Shown here: positions 1 through 7,732 of the stretch, piece by piece
Layout: every line of letters starts with the position of its first letter
Position numbering within the stretch: the stretch's first letter is position 1
Made by a program: the position numbers and the translations under genes
Assembly: GCA_958370785.1 (NCBI GenBank)
Contig: CATXKN010000014.1
Span: 1 to 28,831 of the forward strand
DNA from: an uncultured Collinsella sp.
Lineage (GTDB): Bacteria > Actinomycetota > Coriobacteriia > Coriobacteriales > Coriobacteriaceae
DNA length: 28,831 nucleotides
Direction: 5' to 3'
Notes under the pieces: generated by a model
What the model was told of the DNA's origin: nothing
What the model saw: only the letters and a program-made list of their open reading frames with translations
Database searches by the model: none

Positions 1-11
1 TATTTTGCGAA

Positions 12-57
12 CGCCGAACACGGCGAAGGATGGCCTGTCGGGTAACCGAAACCCGAC
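12..57 (+). promoter_or_regulatory. Two small hairpins in the livK leader
   Basis: Two inverted repeats lie just upstream of livK: CGCCG/CGGCG (12-25) and GTCGGGT/ACCCGAC (37-57). The second ends about 20 bp before the livK start. They may belong to a structured 5' leader or to the end of an upstream unit outside the window. No T-tract follows either, so they are not called terminators. Their role is unknown. Confidence 0.3.
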
Positions 58-78
58 GAGATTTGAGAGGAGAGCCGC

Positions 79-1266
79 ATGTCGAGCCTCACCGGTAAGT
101 CATTGAACCCTGTTATGAATCGCAGGAGCGTTATCGCGAGCGCAGCAGGTCTGGGGGCGATGTCCATTCTAGCTGGCTGCTCCTCCAACGGCGGCGACAG
201 CGGTTCCGCTTCGAGCGACGCTTCGTTTAAGATCGGCACCATCGGCCCGCTGACCGGCGCCAACGCGTCCTACGGCAAGTCCGTTACCCAGGGTGTCGAG
301 CTTGGCTGCAAGGATTTCTCGACCAAGGAGCTGCCGCTTGCCAGCAAGGCCGAGGATGACCAGGCCGACGGCGAGAAGGCCGTCAACGCCTTCAATACCC
401 TGCTCGACTGGGGCATGCAGGCCCTCGTCGGCCCGACCACCACGGGTGCGTCGGTTGCCGTTGCCGCCGAGTGCGGTAACGACCCCAAGACGTTCATGAT
501 CACCCCGTCCGCGTCCTCCGAGGACGTCACCGACGGCAAGGATTGCGTCTTCCAGGTTTGCTTCACCGACCCCAACCAGGGTGTCAACGCTGCCAAGTTC
601 CTGGCGCAGAAGTATGCGGACGAGAAGTTCGTACTGTTCTATAACTCCGGCGACGCCTATTCTTCGGGCATCGCAGATTCCTTTAAGGCCCAGGCTGCTG
701 AGTCCAAGCTCGAGGTTGTTGACGAGGAGACCTTTAAGGACGACTCCGCCACGAGCTTTACCAACCAGCTGACCAAGGCCAAGCAGGCCGGTGCCACCAT
801 GATCTTTGCACCGATCTACTACACGCCGGCGTCCGTCCTGCTCAAGAACGCCAAGGATATGGGCTACGACGTCAAGATGATGGGCTGCGACGGCATGGAC
901 GGCATCCTGGGCGTTGAGGGCTTCGACACCTCTCTTGCCGAGGGTCTGCTGCTCATGACCCCGTTCTCCGCCGACGACGAGAAGAACGCCGACTTCGTCA
1001 ACGCTTACAAGGATAAGTACGGCGATACTCCCGACCAGTTTGCCGCCGACGCCTACGATGGCGTGCACGCGGTGGCCGAGGCCCTCAAGGAGGCCGGTCT
1101 TGGTGTCGACGCCGACCCGACCGAGGTCGCCGAGAAGCTGCCCAAGGCTATGCTCAAGATTACCGTTGACGGTCTGACCGGCAAGCTCACCTGGAACGAT
1201 AAGGGCCAGGTCCAGAAGGAGCCCACGGCGTACGTCATCACCGACGGCAAGTACGTACAGGCCTAA
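79..1266 (+). CDS. livK: Branched-chain amino-acid ABC transporter, substrate-binding lipoprotein
   Basis: This 395-residue protein is the extracellular binding component of a Liv-type importer (periplasmic binding protein type 1 fold, Leu/Ile/Val-binding family). The N-terminus carries a signal with a twin-arginine-like NRRSVIA stretch and a lipobox LAGC whose Cys is about residue 34, so the mature protein should be lipid-anchored to the membrane. A Ser/Gly-rich linker follows. The family-typical opening FKIGTIGPLTGANASYGKS and an interior ALVGPTTTGASVA stretch are visible. ATG 79 has a good Shine-Dalgarno (GAGAGGAGAG); an internal ATG at 115 would still leave the signal intact. It is the first gene of the five-gene livKHMGF operon. 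The exact substrate (Leu/Ile/Val, another amino acid, or an amide) cannot be read from the sequence. Confidence 0.93.
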   Translation: MSSLTGKSLNPVMNRRSVIASAAGLGAMSILAGCSSNGGDSGSASSDASFKIGTIGPLTGANASYGKSVTQGVELGCKDFSTKELPLASKAEDDQADGEKAVNAFNTLLDWGMQALVGPTTTGASVAVAAECGNDPKTFMITPSASSEDVTDGKDCVFQVCFTDPNQGVNAAKFLAQKYADEKFVLFYNSGDAYSSGIADSFKAQAAESKLEVVDEETFKDDSATSFTNQLTKAKQAGATMIFAPIYYTPASVLLKNAKDMGYDVKMMGCDGMDGILGVEGFDTSLAEGLLLMTPFSADDEKNADFVNAYKDKYGDTPDQFAADAYDGVHAVAEALKEAGLGVDADPTEVAEKLPKAMLKITVDGLTGKLTWNDKGQVQKEPTAYVITDGKYVQA

Positions 1267-1405
1267 TAGGCCGCCTTACATAGAGCGGTTTTGATCCCAA
1301 GCAGGGGAGGTTTTGGCCTTCCCTGCTTGCTTGGTATCTAGGGACGATGTAACGTCCCTGTTTCATACATCAACTGGAAACCTATTCGAAAGGGGGATGT
1401 GGAAC

Positions 1406-2287
1406 ATGACGGTCTTTATCCAATACCTGGTCAACGGCCTGTCCATGGGCAGCGTCTACGCCATCATCGCGTTGGGCTACACCATGGTCTACGGTATCGC
1501 CAAGATGCTCAACTTCGCTCACGGCGACGTCATCATGGTCGGTGCCTATGTCTCGTTCTGCGCCACGTCGTATCTCGGCCTCCCGGGCTGGGCATCTGTA
1601 GTTCTCTCTTGTGTGGTCTGCACGGTTCTCGGTGTTCTCATTGAGGGTCTGGCCTATAAGCCGCTGCGCCAAGCAGGCCCGCTGGCCGTTCTGATCACGG
1701 CCATCGGCGTGTCTTACTTCCTGCAGAACGCCGCGCAGCTTCTGTGGGGCGCCACGCCCAAGAACTTCACTTCGCTCGTCACCTTCCAGGTGCCGGAGTT
1801 CTTGGCCAAATTTAACGTAAGCGCCGTCTCGCTCGTCACCATCGTCGCCTGCCTGGTTATCATGGCCGGTCTGATGTTCTTTACAGGTAAGACCAAGATG
1901 GGCAAAGCCATGCGTGCCGTGTCCGAGGACAAGGCCGCCGCTCAACTCATGGGCATCAACGTCAACCGCACTATTTCGATGACGTTTGCCATCGGCTCCG
2001 CCCTTGCCGCCATCGCCGGCGTGCTCCTGTGCTCCTACTCGCCGGTACTGCAGCCCACCACGGGCGCCATGCCCGGCATCAAGGCCTTCGATGCCGCTGT
2101 TTTCGGCGGCATCGGATCCATCCCCGGTGCCTTTGTCGGTGGCATTCTCATCGGCATCATCGAGGCGATGGCGCAGGCTTACATTTCCACGAGCCTTGCC
2201 AACTCCATCGTCTTTGGTGTTCTGATCATCGTCCTGCTCGTCAAGCCTGCCGGCCTCTTGGGCAAGTACGTCCCCGAGAAGGTGTAG
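1406..2287 (+). CDS. livH: Branched-chain amino-acid ABC transporter permease LivH
   Basis: LivH is one of the two membrane permeases of the importer. The product is very hydrophobic, with about eight membrane spans, and shows family features such as the N-terminal YLVNGLSMGSVYAIIALGYT and the conserved KAFDAAVFGGIGSIPGAFVGG loop that contacts the ATPase. ATG 1406 was chosen because AGGGGG (1391-1396) lies nine bases upstream. The in-frame ATG at 1397 sits directly on that Shine-Dalgarno, and an upstream TTG at 1313 would add an unlikely 31-residue extension. The resulting length of 293 residues fits the family. A gap of about 140 bp separates it from livK, and livM starts immediately after its stop codon. 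Confidence 0.92.
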   Translation: MTVFIQYLVNGLSMGSVYAIIALGYTMVYGIAKMLNFAHGDVIMVGAYVSFCATSYLGLPGWASVVLSCVVCTVLGVLIEGLAYKPLRQAGPLAVLITAIGVSYFLQNAAQLLWGATPKNFTSLVTFQVPEFLAKFNVSAVSLVTIVACLVIMAGLMFFTGKTKMGKAMRAVSEDKAAAQLMGINVNRTISMTFAIGSALAAIAGVLLCSYSPVLQPTTGAMPGIKAFDAAVFGGIGSIPGAFVGGILIGIIEAMAQAYISTSLANSIVFGVLIIVLLVKPAGLLGKYVPEKV

Positions 2288-3376
2288 GTGAGCGTTATGA
2301 AGTTTCTTAAAGACAAGCAGACGCGTCATGACTTTGTTACGTATACCATGTGCATCGTGGCATTTGCCATCGTGTTCTTTATGCAGTCTAACCATATGAT
2401 CCCGCGCATGATTGCCGGTCAGCTGGTTCCCATCACGGCCTATATCGTCATGGCCATTTCCCTCAACCTCGTCGTCGGCATCGCGGGCGACTTGTCGCTG
2501 GGCCACGCGGGCTTTATGAGCGTCGGTGCCTACACGGGCATCGTCACCGCGGTCGCCCTCGAGAGCGCCGTTCCCTCCGATCCGGTGCGCCTTATCATCA
2601 GCATCGTGGTCGGCGCCATCGCCGCTGCCATCTTGGGCTTCTTGATCGGTATCCCGGTCCTGCGCCTGAGCGGCGACTATCTGGCCATCGTGACCCTGGC
2701 TTTTGGCGAGATCATCAAAGAGATTGTCACCTGCCTCATTGTGGGCGTCGACTCGCGCGGCCTGCACGTGATCTTTAACATCACAGGCAACTCCACGATT
2801 AACGACCTGCACCTGCTCGAGGACGGCACCGCCATCATCAAGGGCGCGCAGGGCGCTTCGGGCGTGTCGACCTATTCGACCTTCCTTGCCGGCGCCATCC
2901 TGGTCATGGTCGCGCTCGTGATCGTGCTCAACCTGGTTCGCAGCCGTACCGGCCGTGCCATCATGGCCGTGCGCGACAACAAGATTGCAGCCGAGTCCGT
3001 GGGTATTTCCGTCACCCAGTACCGCATGATCGCCTTCGTGGTTTCCGCCGCCCTCGCCGGTGCTGCCGGAGCCCTCTTCGGCGGTAACTTCTCGCAGCTC
3101 TCCGCCACCAAGTTCGACTTCAATACGTCCATCCTCATCCTGGTGTTCGTGGTCCTGGGCGGTCTGGGCAATATGCGCGGCTCCGTCATCGCGGCGGCGT
3201 TGCTCACGGTGCTTCCCGAGCTGCTCCGTCAGTTCTCGGACTACCGCATGCTCATCTACGCTATCGTGCTGATCCTGGTCATGATCTTTACCAACAACCC
3301 GCAGCTCAAGGCGTTCTTCGCACGCATTAAGGATCGCTTTGCTTCCAAGAAGGAGGTGGCAGCCGATGCCCAGTAA
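2288..3376 (+). CDS. livM: Branched-chain amino-acid ABC transporter permease LivM
   Basis: LivM is the second membrane permease, predicted to pair with LivH in the cytoplasmic membrane. The 362-residue product has many hydrophobic spans. It carries the LivM hallmarks SLNLVVGIAGDLSLGHAGFMSVGAYT near residue 60 and the ATPase-coupling stretch GRAIMAVRDNKIAAESVGI near residue 220. The GTG at 2288 follows directly on the livH stop with AAGG just upstream; ATG 2297, three codons later, is an equally possible start. The 3' end overlaps livG by 11 bp, which suggests translational coupling. Confidence 0.92.
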   Translation: MSVMKFLKDKQTRHDFVTYTMCIVAFAIVFFMQSNHMIPRMIAGQLVPITAYIVMAISLNLVVGIAGDLSLGHAGFMSVGAYTGIVTAVALESAVPSDPVRLIISIVVGAIAAAILGFLIGIPVLRLSGDYLAIVTLAFGEIIKEIVTCLIVGVDSRGLHVIFNITGNSTINDLHLLEDGTAIIKGAQGASGVSTYSTFLAGAILVMVALVIVLNLVRSRTGRAIMAVRDNKIAAESVGISVTQYRMIAFVVSAALAGAAGALFGGNFSQLSATKFDFNTSILILVFVVLGGLGNMRGSVIAAALLTVLPELLRQFSDYRMLIYAIVLILVMIFTNNPQLKAFFARIKDRFASKKEVAADAQ

Positions 3377-4226
3377 ATTTGAGTTCAACAAGGGCAAGAT
3401 GGTCCCGTATCCTTCTGGCGCCATCGTTCCCGACCGCGACCTGGGCGAGCGTCCGGCGCTCGAGTGCATCCACCTGGGCATTGAATTCGGCGGCCTTAAG
3501 GCAGTCGACGACTTTAGCCTAACCATCGGAAAGACTGAGATCGCCGGTCTGATCGGACCCAACGGTGCCGGTAAGACCACGGTCTTCAACCTGCTCACCA
3601 AGGTGTACCAGCCCACGCACGGCACCATCCTGCTCGATGGCGAGGACACCTCGGGCAAGTCGGTCTATCAGGTCAACCGCATGGGTATTGCCCGTACCTT
3701 CCAGAACATTCGCCTGTTCAACACCATGACGGTGGAGGACAACGTCAAGGTCGGTCTGCACAACCAGGAGCGCTACTCCGGTTTTGAGGGCGTGCTACGC
3801 CTGCCGACGTACTGGAAGCACGAGAAGGCCGCTCACGAGCGCGCCATGGAGCTGCTGTCCATCTTTGATATGGAGCATCTGGCAAACGAGCAGGCCGGAT
3901 CGCTGCCTTACGGCGCTCAGCGTCGTCTGGAGATCGTCCGCGCGCTTGCCACCAACCCCAAGCTACTGCTGCTCGACGAGCCTGCCGCTGGCATGAACCC
4001 GTCCGAAACTGCGGAGCTCATGGAGAACATCGTCAAGATTCGCGACACCTTTGGCATTGCCATCATGCTTATCGAGCACGATATGTCGCTCGTCATGAAT
4101 ATCTGCGAGGGCATCTGCGTGCTCAACTTTGGTAAGGTCATCGCCAAGGGCACGGCCGAGGAAATCCAGAACAACGACGCCGTTATCGAGGCGTATCTGG
4201 GCAAGCAGGATAAGGGGGAGAACTAA
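3366..4226 (+). CDS. livG: Branched-chain amino-acid ABC transporter ATP-binding protein LivG
   Basis: LivG is one of two cytoplasmic ATPases that power the importer. Walker A is GPNGAGKTT, the Q-loop region is ARTFQNIRLF, and Walker B is LLLLDEPAAGMNP. The signature motif is the LivG-type variant LPYGAQRRLEI instead of a canonical LSGGQ; this variation is normal for the subfamily. The start ATG 3366 is set by a near-perfect AAGGAGGT eight bases upstream, giving 286 residues. The gene overlaps livM by 11 bp and abuts livF with no gap. Confidence 0.93.
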   Translation: MPSKFEFNKGKMVPYPSGAIVPDRDLGERPALECIHLGIEFGGLKAVDDFSLTIGKTEIAGLIGPNGAGKTTVFNLLTKVYQPTHGTILLDGEDTSGKSVYQVNRMGIARTFQNIRLFNTMTVEDNVKVGLHNQERYSGFEGVLRLPTYWKHEKAAHERAMELLSIFDMEHLANEQAGSLPYGAQRRLEIVRALATNPKLLLLDEPAAGMNPSETAELMENIVKIRDTFGIAIMLIEHDMSLVMNICEGICVLNFGKVIAKGTAEEIQNNDAVIEAYLGKQDKGEN

Positions 4227-4940
4227 ATGGCAGAGCCGATGCTTTCCGTCTACAACATCAACGTCTGGTACGGCGCTATCCACGCCATCAAGGACATCTC
4301 CTTTAACGTCAACGAGGGCGAGATCGTGGCCCTGATTGGCGCCAACGGCGCCGGCAAGTCCACAACGCTCAAGACCGTTTCGGGCCTGCTGCGTTCCAAG
4401 ACCGGCTCCATCAAGTTTATGGGCGAGGACATTACCCATACGCCTGCCGACAAGCTGGTGGGCAAGGGCCTGGCCCAGGTGCCCGAGGGCCGTCGCGCCT
4501 TTTTGCAGATGACGGTCGAGGAGAACCTGGAGATGGGAGCCTACACACAGCCAAAGTCCACGGTTGCTCCGGGCCTTGAGCGCGTCTACGAGCAGTTCCC
4601 GCGCCTTAAGGAGCGCCGTCGCCAGGTCGCCGGCACCCTTTCGGGCGGCGAGCAGCAGATGCTCGTTATGGGCCGTGCCCTTATGAGCAACCCCAAGCTG
4701 CTCATGCTCGACGAGCCTTCCATGGGCCTGGCGCCGATTCTGATTGAGCAGATCTTCCAAATTGTTGAGGACCTGCACAAGGCCGGCACCACGGTGCTTC
4801 TGGTCGAGCAGAACGCGCAGATGGCGCTCTCGATCGCTACGCGCGGCTACGTGCTCGAGACCGGCAAGATCACCATGACCGGCACGGGCCAAGAGCTCCT
4901 GCACGACGATAACGTCCGCAAAGCGTATCTTGGTGGTTAA
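4227..4940 (+). CDS. livF: Branched-chain amino-acid ABC transporter ATP-binding protein LivF
   Basis: LivF is the second ATPase of the importer (237 residues). Visible motifs are Walker A GANGAGKST, the signature LSGGEQQML and Walker B LLMLDEPSMGLAP, followed by a switch histidine region (LLVEQNAQMAL, with Gln/Asn as usual in LivF). The ATG immediately follows the livG stop and is preceded by GGGGGAG. It is the last gene of the operon; a strong terminator lies 10 bp beyond the stop codon. Confidence 0.93.
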   Translation: MAEPMLSVYNINVWYGAIHAIKDISFNVNEGEIVALIGANGAGKSTTLKTVSGLLRSKTGSIKFMGEDITHTPADKLVGKGLAQVPEGRRAFLQMTVEENLEMGAYTQPKSTVAPGLERVYEQFPRLKERRRQVAGTLSGGEQQMLVMGRALMSNPKLLMLDEPSMGLAPILIEQIFQIVEDLHKAGTTVLLVEQNAQMALSIATRGYVLETGKITMTGTGQELLHDDNVRKAYLGG

Positions 4941-4950
4941 TCCATTCAAC

Positions 4951-4987
4951 AAAGGGGGCGCTGACCAACCCGGTCAGCGCCCCCTTT
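4951..4987 (+). terminator. Rho-independent terminator of the liv operon
   Basis: A perfect 13-bp stem, GGGGGCGCTGACC with GGTCAGCGCCCCC, closes on a 5-nt loop and is flanked by AAA on the left and TTT on the right. The symmetry means it could act in both directions. It would also stop any minus-strand readthrough past the neighbouring propeller gene. Confidence 0.85.
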
Positions 4988-4990
4988 ATG

Positions 4991-5082
4991 TTGCGGTGAA
5001 ATAGGGACTAAATGAAGGCTCCAGAGGCCAAAACAGTCCCTATTCCACCGCAACTTCATGGGAGTGTGCGACAATGCCCGTC
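4991..5082. repeat. 92-bp palindromic repeat, copy 1
   Basis: This copy matches the one at 6928-7019 over exactly 92 bp, with about 84 identical positions by eye. Its first 63 bp form a hairpin: a 19-nt arm (4991-5009) pairs with 5035-5053 with a single G-T wobble. The remaining 29 bp after the hairpin are also conserved, so the unit is more than a simple stem. It lies between the livF terminator and the 3' end of the minus-strand gene at 5174-6781. It could be a REP-like or MITE-like element. Confidence 0.85.
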
Positions 5083-5102
5083 CCAAATTAGCATCCCTGC
5101 AC

Positions 5103-5142
5103 CAAAATAGGGCCCCATTCCGGAATGTGTCGGAACGGGGCC
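5103..5142 (-). terminator. Terminator of the minus-strand propeller gene
   Basis: Read on the minus strand, GGCCCCGTTCCG pairs with CGGAATGGGGCC (one bulged or mismatched pair) and is followed by CTATTTT. It sits about 30 bp after the stop codon of the 5174-6781 gene and points in the right direction to end its transcript. Confidence 0.75.
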
Positions 5143-5173
5143 TTGGTGGTTGGGGTCTATTGGGTTTTGTTCG

Positions 5174-6781
5174 CTAGTCTACCTTTTGTCCGCACGTGGG
5201 GCAGAACTGGGCTTCGGGCACGAGCGGGGTTCCGCAGTGACGGCAGAAGCGGGCGGGTTCGGTTGGAGGTGTCGGTGCCGTCGGCATCGCAGGTGCTGCG
5301 GGTGGAACGGCGTTCTGCTGGGCACGCTTCTGGCGACGGCGTTGCTTGCGCTGGGGCTTGGGCGTTGCGGCTGCCATGCCGTTCGCGGCCTTCGCGCGCT
5401 TCTTGCGGATGCAAAGGACAACAATCGCGCCACCGATGATGAGGACGATCGCCACGCCACCGCCAATAACAAATGGCAGGTGAGTCTGGACAAAGTAGAG
5501 AACATCCTCAGGCAGCGAATGGGGGATATTGGACTTGTAGATGTTTACGTGAAGCGTGGTGGGGTCATTCTGGTCGTAATAAGTCATCAAGATCTTTCGA
5601 TCTCCGTCCATGAACGTGGGCATATGAAAAGCGGATTTTGATTGAAACTCGTTCCGGGCCCCAGTTTTTGCATCAACTAGGCATACTGAAGATTTGTCGC
5701 CGTCTTCAAACTCTCCAAGCAGGATGCCGCCGTCATGGGAAATATCGCTGAGATATCCATCGCCAAAAGGATAGCTAGTCGAGCTGACAATGCCATCACT
5801 TTCCAAGTCGTAAATACCGAGGATGGAATTCTGTTCATCTATATGGTAAACGCCGTCTTCTTCCTCAAAAAGATCGTTCGAGTCCTTCTTTGTATAGACG
5901 GGACAGAACTCCGTCGATGTTGATGAATAGGGCCAATCGGGTGCGTGGTCGTCATCGTTAAAAAGAACGCGCATGTTTCCGTCGCGATCTGCTTTTATTA
6001 ACGCAGTGTCGCTCTGAAGATAAACATCGTCTGAGTTCGAGCTGGGGGTAATGAGGTAAATGTCCGAAGAGTTATCGTCTTTTTTAACGTTAACGGTCTT
6101 CAATTCTGTTGACCCCGTATCGCAATTGAAAACTCTGAGGGCAACAACGCCTTTCTCGCTATTGTCGGTCAAGACGTATAGACGACTCATTTCCCTTGAG
6201 AAGCAGGAGTCAGAGTAGAGGTCACCTTTATTTGGCCGATATGTCTGTATCAGTTTGTCGGTCTTGAGGTCATAGATCTCGACTTTCTTTAGCTCGTATT
6301 CATCATCACGGGTTTCCACAGCTGCTCTATTTCCGTCATCGGAGACAACTGCGCAACTTCCGGTGCATTTGGCTGAAATGATGGGGTGGGCTTTCTGAGT
6401 TTGGCTGTCTGGGGAGAAAATGACCAAATTGTTACCGGCTACCCAATAGAGTTGATCGCTGTCGGTGAAGCCTGCCAAATCACGGCTTTTTTCAGGGATG
6501 TCAATAGGTCTTGTGCTGCCGTCTTCGAAGTTGACGAGAGTTATGTTCTTCACATTAAGATCGTTGTCATAATCGTACAAATAGCCAAACTTTGTATGGC
6601 CGCTATTGATAATCCACGAGCAATCACTACTGGTCTTAAAGCTATACGACTTCTCAAGTTCAGGCGTCGGTACGCTGCCGCCGGCTAATGCTGCGGGAGG
6701 GGCTGCGAGCGGGGACAGTGCCGCGAGGAGGCCTATGGCGACCGCTGCGATCCTTCCGCTCTTTTGGATGCTCTTAAACAT
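5174..6781 (-). CDS. Secreted, membrane-anchored beta-propeller-like protein with C-terminal zinc ribbon
   Basis: The 535-residue product has a signal peptide (residues 1-33, ending ALAGG) and a long extracellular region of repeated short beta-rich units of the kind seen in WD40/TolB-like propellers (for example LVIFSPDSQTQK, VEIYDLKTDKLIQTY, GIYDLESDGIVSS). A single transmembrane helix lies at about 434-457. A very basic Ala/Pro/Gln-rich linker then leads to a cytosolic zinc ribbon with two CxxC pairs (FCRHCG and FCPTCG) at the extreme C-terminus. The start is supported by AGGAAAGG upstream of ATG 6781. Codon use in the middle is noticeably more AT-rich than in neighbouring genes. The function is unknown; a surface sensor passing a signal to a cytosolic zinc-ribbon tail is one reading, but that is inference. 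The gene is flanked on both sides by the 92-bp repeat. Confidence 0.85.
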   Translation of the reverse strand: MFKSIQKSGRIAAVAIGLLAALSPLAAPPAALAGGSVPTPELEKSYSFKTSSDCSWIINSGHTKFGYLYDYDNDLNVKNITLVNFEDGSTRPIDIPEKSRDLAGFTDSDQLYWVAGNNLVIFSPDSQTQKAHPIISAKCTGSCAVVSDDGNRAAVETRDDEYELKKVEIYDLKTDKLIQTYRPNKGDLYSDSCFSREMSRLYVLTDNSEKGVVALRVFNCDTGSTELKTVNVKKDDNSSDIYLITPSSNSDDVYLQSDTALIKADRDGNMRVLFNDDDHAPDWPYSSTSTEFCPVYTKKDSNDLFEEEDGVYHIDEQNSILGIYDLESDGIVSSTSYPFGDGYLSDISHDGGILLGEFEDGDKSSVCLVDAKTGARNEFQSKSAFHMPTFMDGDRKILMTYYDQNDPTTLHVNIYKSNIPHSLPEDVLYFVQTHLPFVIGGGVAIVLIIGGAIVVLCIRKKRAKAANGMAAATPKPQRKQRRRQKRAQQNAVPPAAPAMPTAPTPPTEPARFCRHCGTPLVPEAQFCPTCGQKVD

Positions 6782-6831
6782 GGCAATCCTTTCCTCTGGA
6801 TACGAATGTCGATACTGCCATGGTTGCCTAA

Positions 6832-6856
6832 GATTCGCGAATCATGTTGCGCAACA
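6832..6856. promoter_or_regulatory. Two adjacent perfect 12-bp palindromes, candidate operators
   Basis: GATTCGCGAATC (6832-6843) and TGTTGCGCAACA (6845-6856) are perfect palindromes one base apart. They lie 50-75 bp upstream of the minus-strand propeller gene, in the divergent region before cutC. The spacing suits dimeric repressor or activator sites. No regulator gene is adjacent, so the protein that binds is unknown. Confidence 0.45.
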
Positions 6857-6927
6857 TTCACCATCGGCAACATTTTTCGGCCAGTCGTAATGGTCGGTTT
6901 TCCTCCGTCCCCGAGGGATCATTTGAG

Positions 6928-7019
6928 TTGCGGTGAAATAGGGACTGAATACGGGCTCCAGAGGCCAAAACAGTCCTTATTCCACCGCAACTTCATGGGG
7001 ATGTGTGACAATGCCCGTC
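6928..7019. repeat. 92-bp palindromic repeat, copy 2
   Basis: This is the second copy of the unit at 4991-5082, in the same orientation and of the same length. Its 19-nt arms (6928-6946 and 6972-6990) pair imperfectly. It ends 32 bp before the cutC start and therefore lies in the likely 5' leader of cutC, between divergent genes. The two copies are about 1.94 kb apart and bracket the propeller gene. Confidence 0.85.
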
Positions 7020-7051
7020 GGAAAACATCTGCTGTCTTTGGGGGCCTATCT

Positions 7052-7729
7052 ATGCTGTACGAGTTTTGTGCCGAGAACTTTGAGCGAGTGCCGGCGGCTA
7101 TCGATGCCGGTGCGGGGCGCATTGAGCTGTGTGACAACCTCGCCGTCGGTGGCACCACGCCTTCCGCCGGCGTTATTAGCGCTACAGTCAGCTACGCTCA
7201 CGATCACGACGCGCAAGTGATGTGCATGATTCGTCCGCGTGGCGGCGACTTTCACTACAACCAGGACGAGCTGCGCATGATGGAGATGGACCTGGGTCTT
7301 GCTGTGAGCGCCGGCGTTGACGGCCTGGTCTTTGGCTGCTGCAAGCCCTGTGCCGGCGGCTGGGCGCTCGACGAGCTCACCCTCGGCGCTCTCGTTATGG
7401 CTACGGGCTGCGCGACCGAGGAGTGCAAGCGCGAGTCCCTTGACATCACCTTCCACATGGCATTTGACCAGCTCTCGCCTGAGGCTCAGCTCGATGCGAT
7501 TGACACGCTCGCCGACTGCGGCGTCACGCGCATTCTTGCGCACGGTGGTGCTGCCGGTACGCCGATCGAGGACAACTTCGAAAACCTGGCTCGTTTAATC
7601 GAGTATGCGGGCGATCGTTTGACCATCCTTCCCGGCGGCGGCATCACTACGGCAAATCGTGACGCGGTCGCGGCGGCGCTAGGCGTCTCCGAGCTCCATG
7701 GCACCAAGATCGTGCCGCTGGAGGTATAA
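7052..7729 (+). CDS. cutC: CutC-family copper homeostasis protein
   Basis: The 225-residue product is a TIM-barrel protein of the CutC family. Characteristic stretches are AGRIELCDNLAVGGTTPSAG near residue 22, MIRPRGGDFHYN near residue 60, and ITFHMAFDQ near residue 133. The C-terminal glycine-rich ILPGGGITTANRD corresponds to the phosphate-binding-like loop. CutC was linked to copper tolerance in E. coli, but its biochemical role is not settled. ATG 7052 is the family-consistent start (MLYEFCAENFERVPAA), with only a weak G-rich ribosome site. It shares a transcript with the next gene, which starts 4 bp after its stop codon. Confidence 0.88.
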   Translation: MLYEFCAENFERVPAAIDAGAGRIELCDNLAVGGTTPSAGVISATVSYAHDHDAQVMCMIRPRGGDFHYNQDELRMMEMDLGLAVSAGVDGLVFGCCKPCAGGWALDELTLGALVMATGCATEECKRESLDITFHMAFDQLSPEAQLDAIDTLADCGVTRILAHGGAAGTPIEDNFENLARLIEYAGDRLTILPGGGITTANRDAVAAALGVSELHGTKIVPLEV

Positions 7730-7732
7730 CCC

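Noticed and set aside
1382..3658. 758-codon minus-strand ORF antisense to livH-livM-livG
   Set aside because: It is a shadow of high-GC coding sequence on the other strand. The peptide is His/Asp/Gly-rich with no family features, and the plus strand encodes clear transporter genes.
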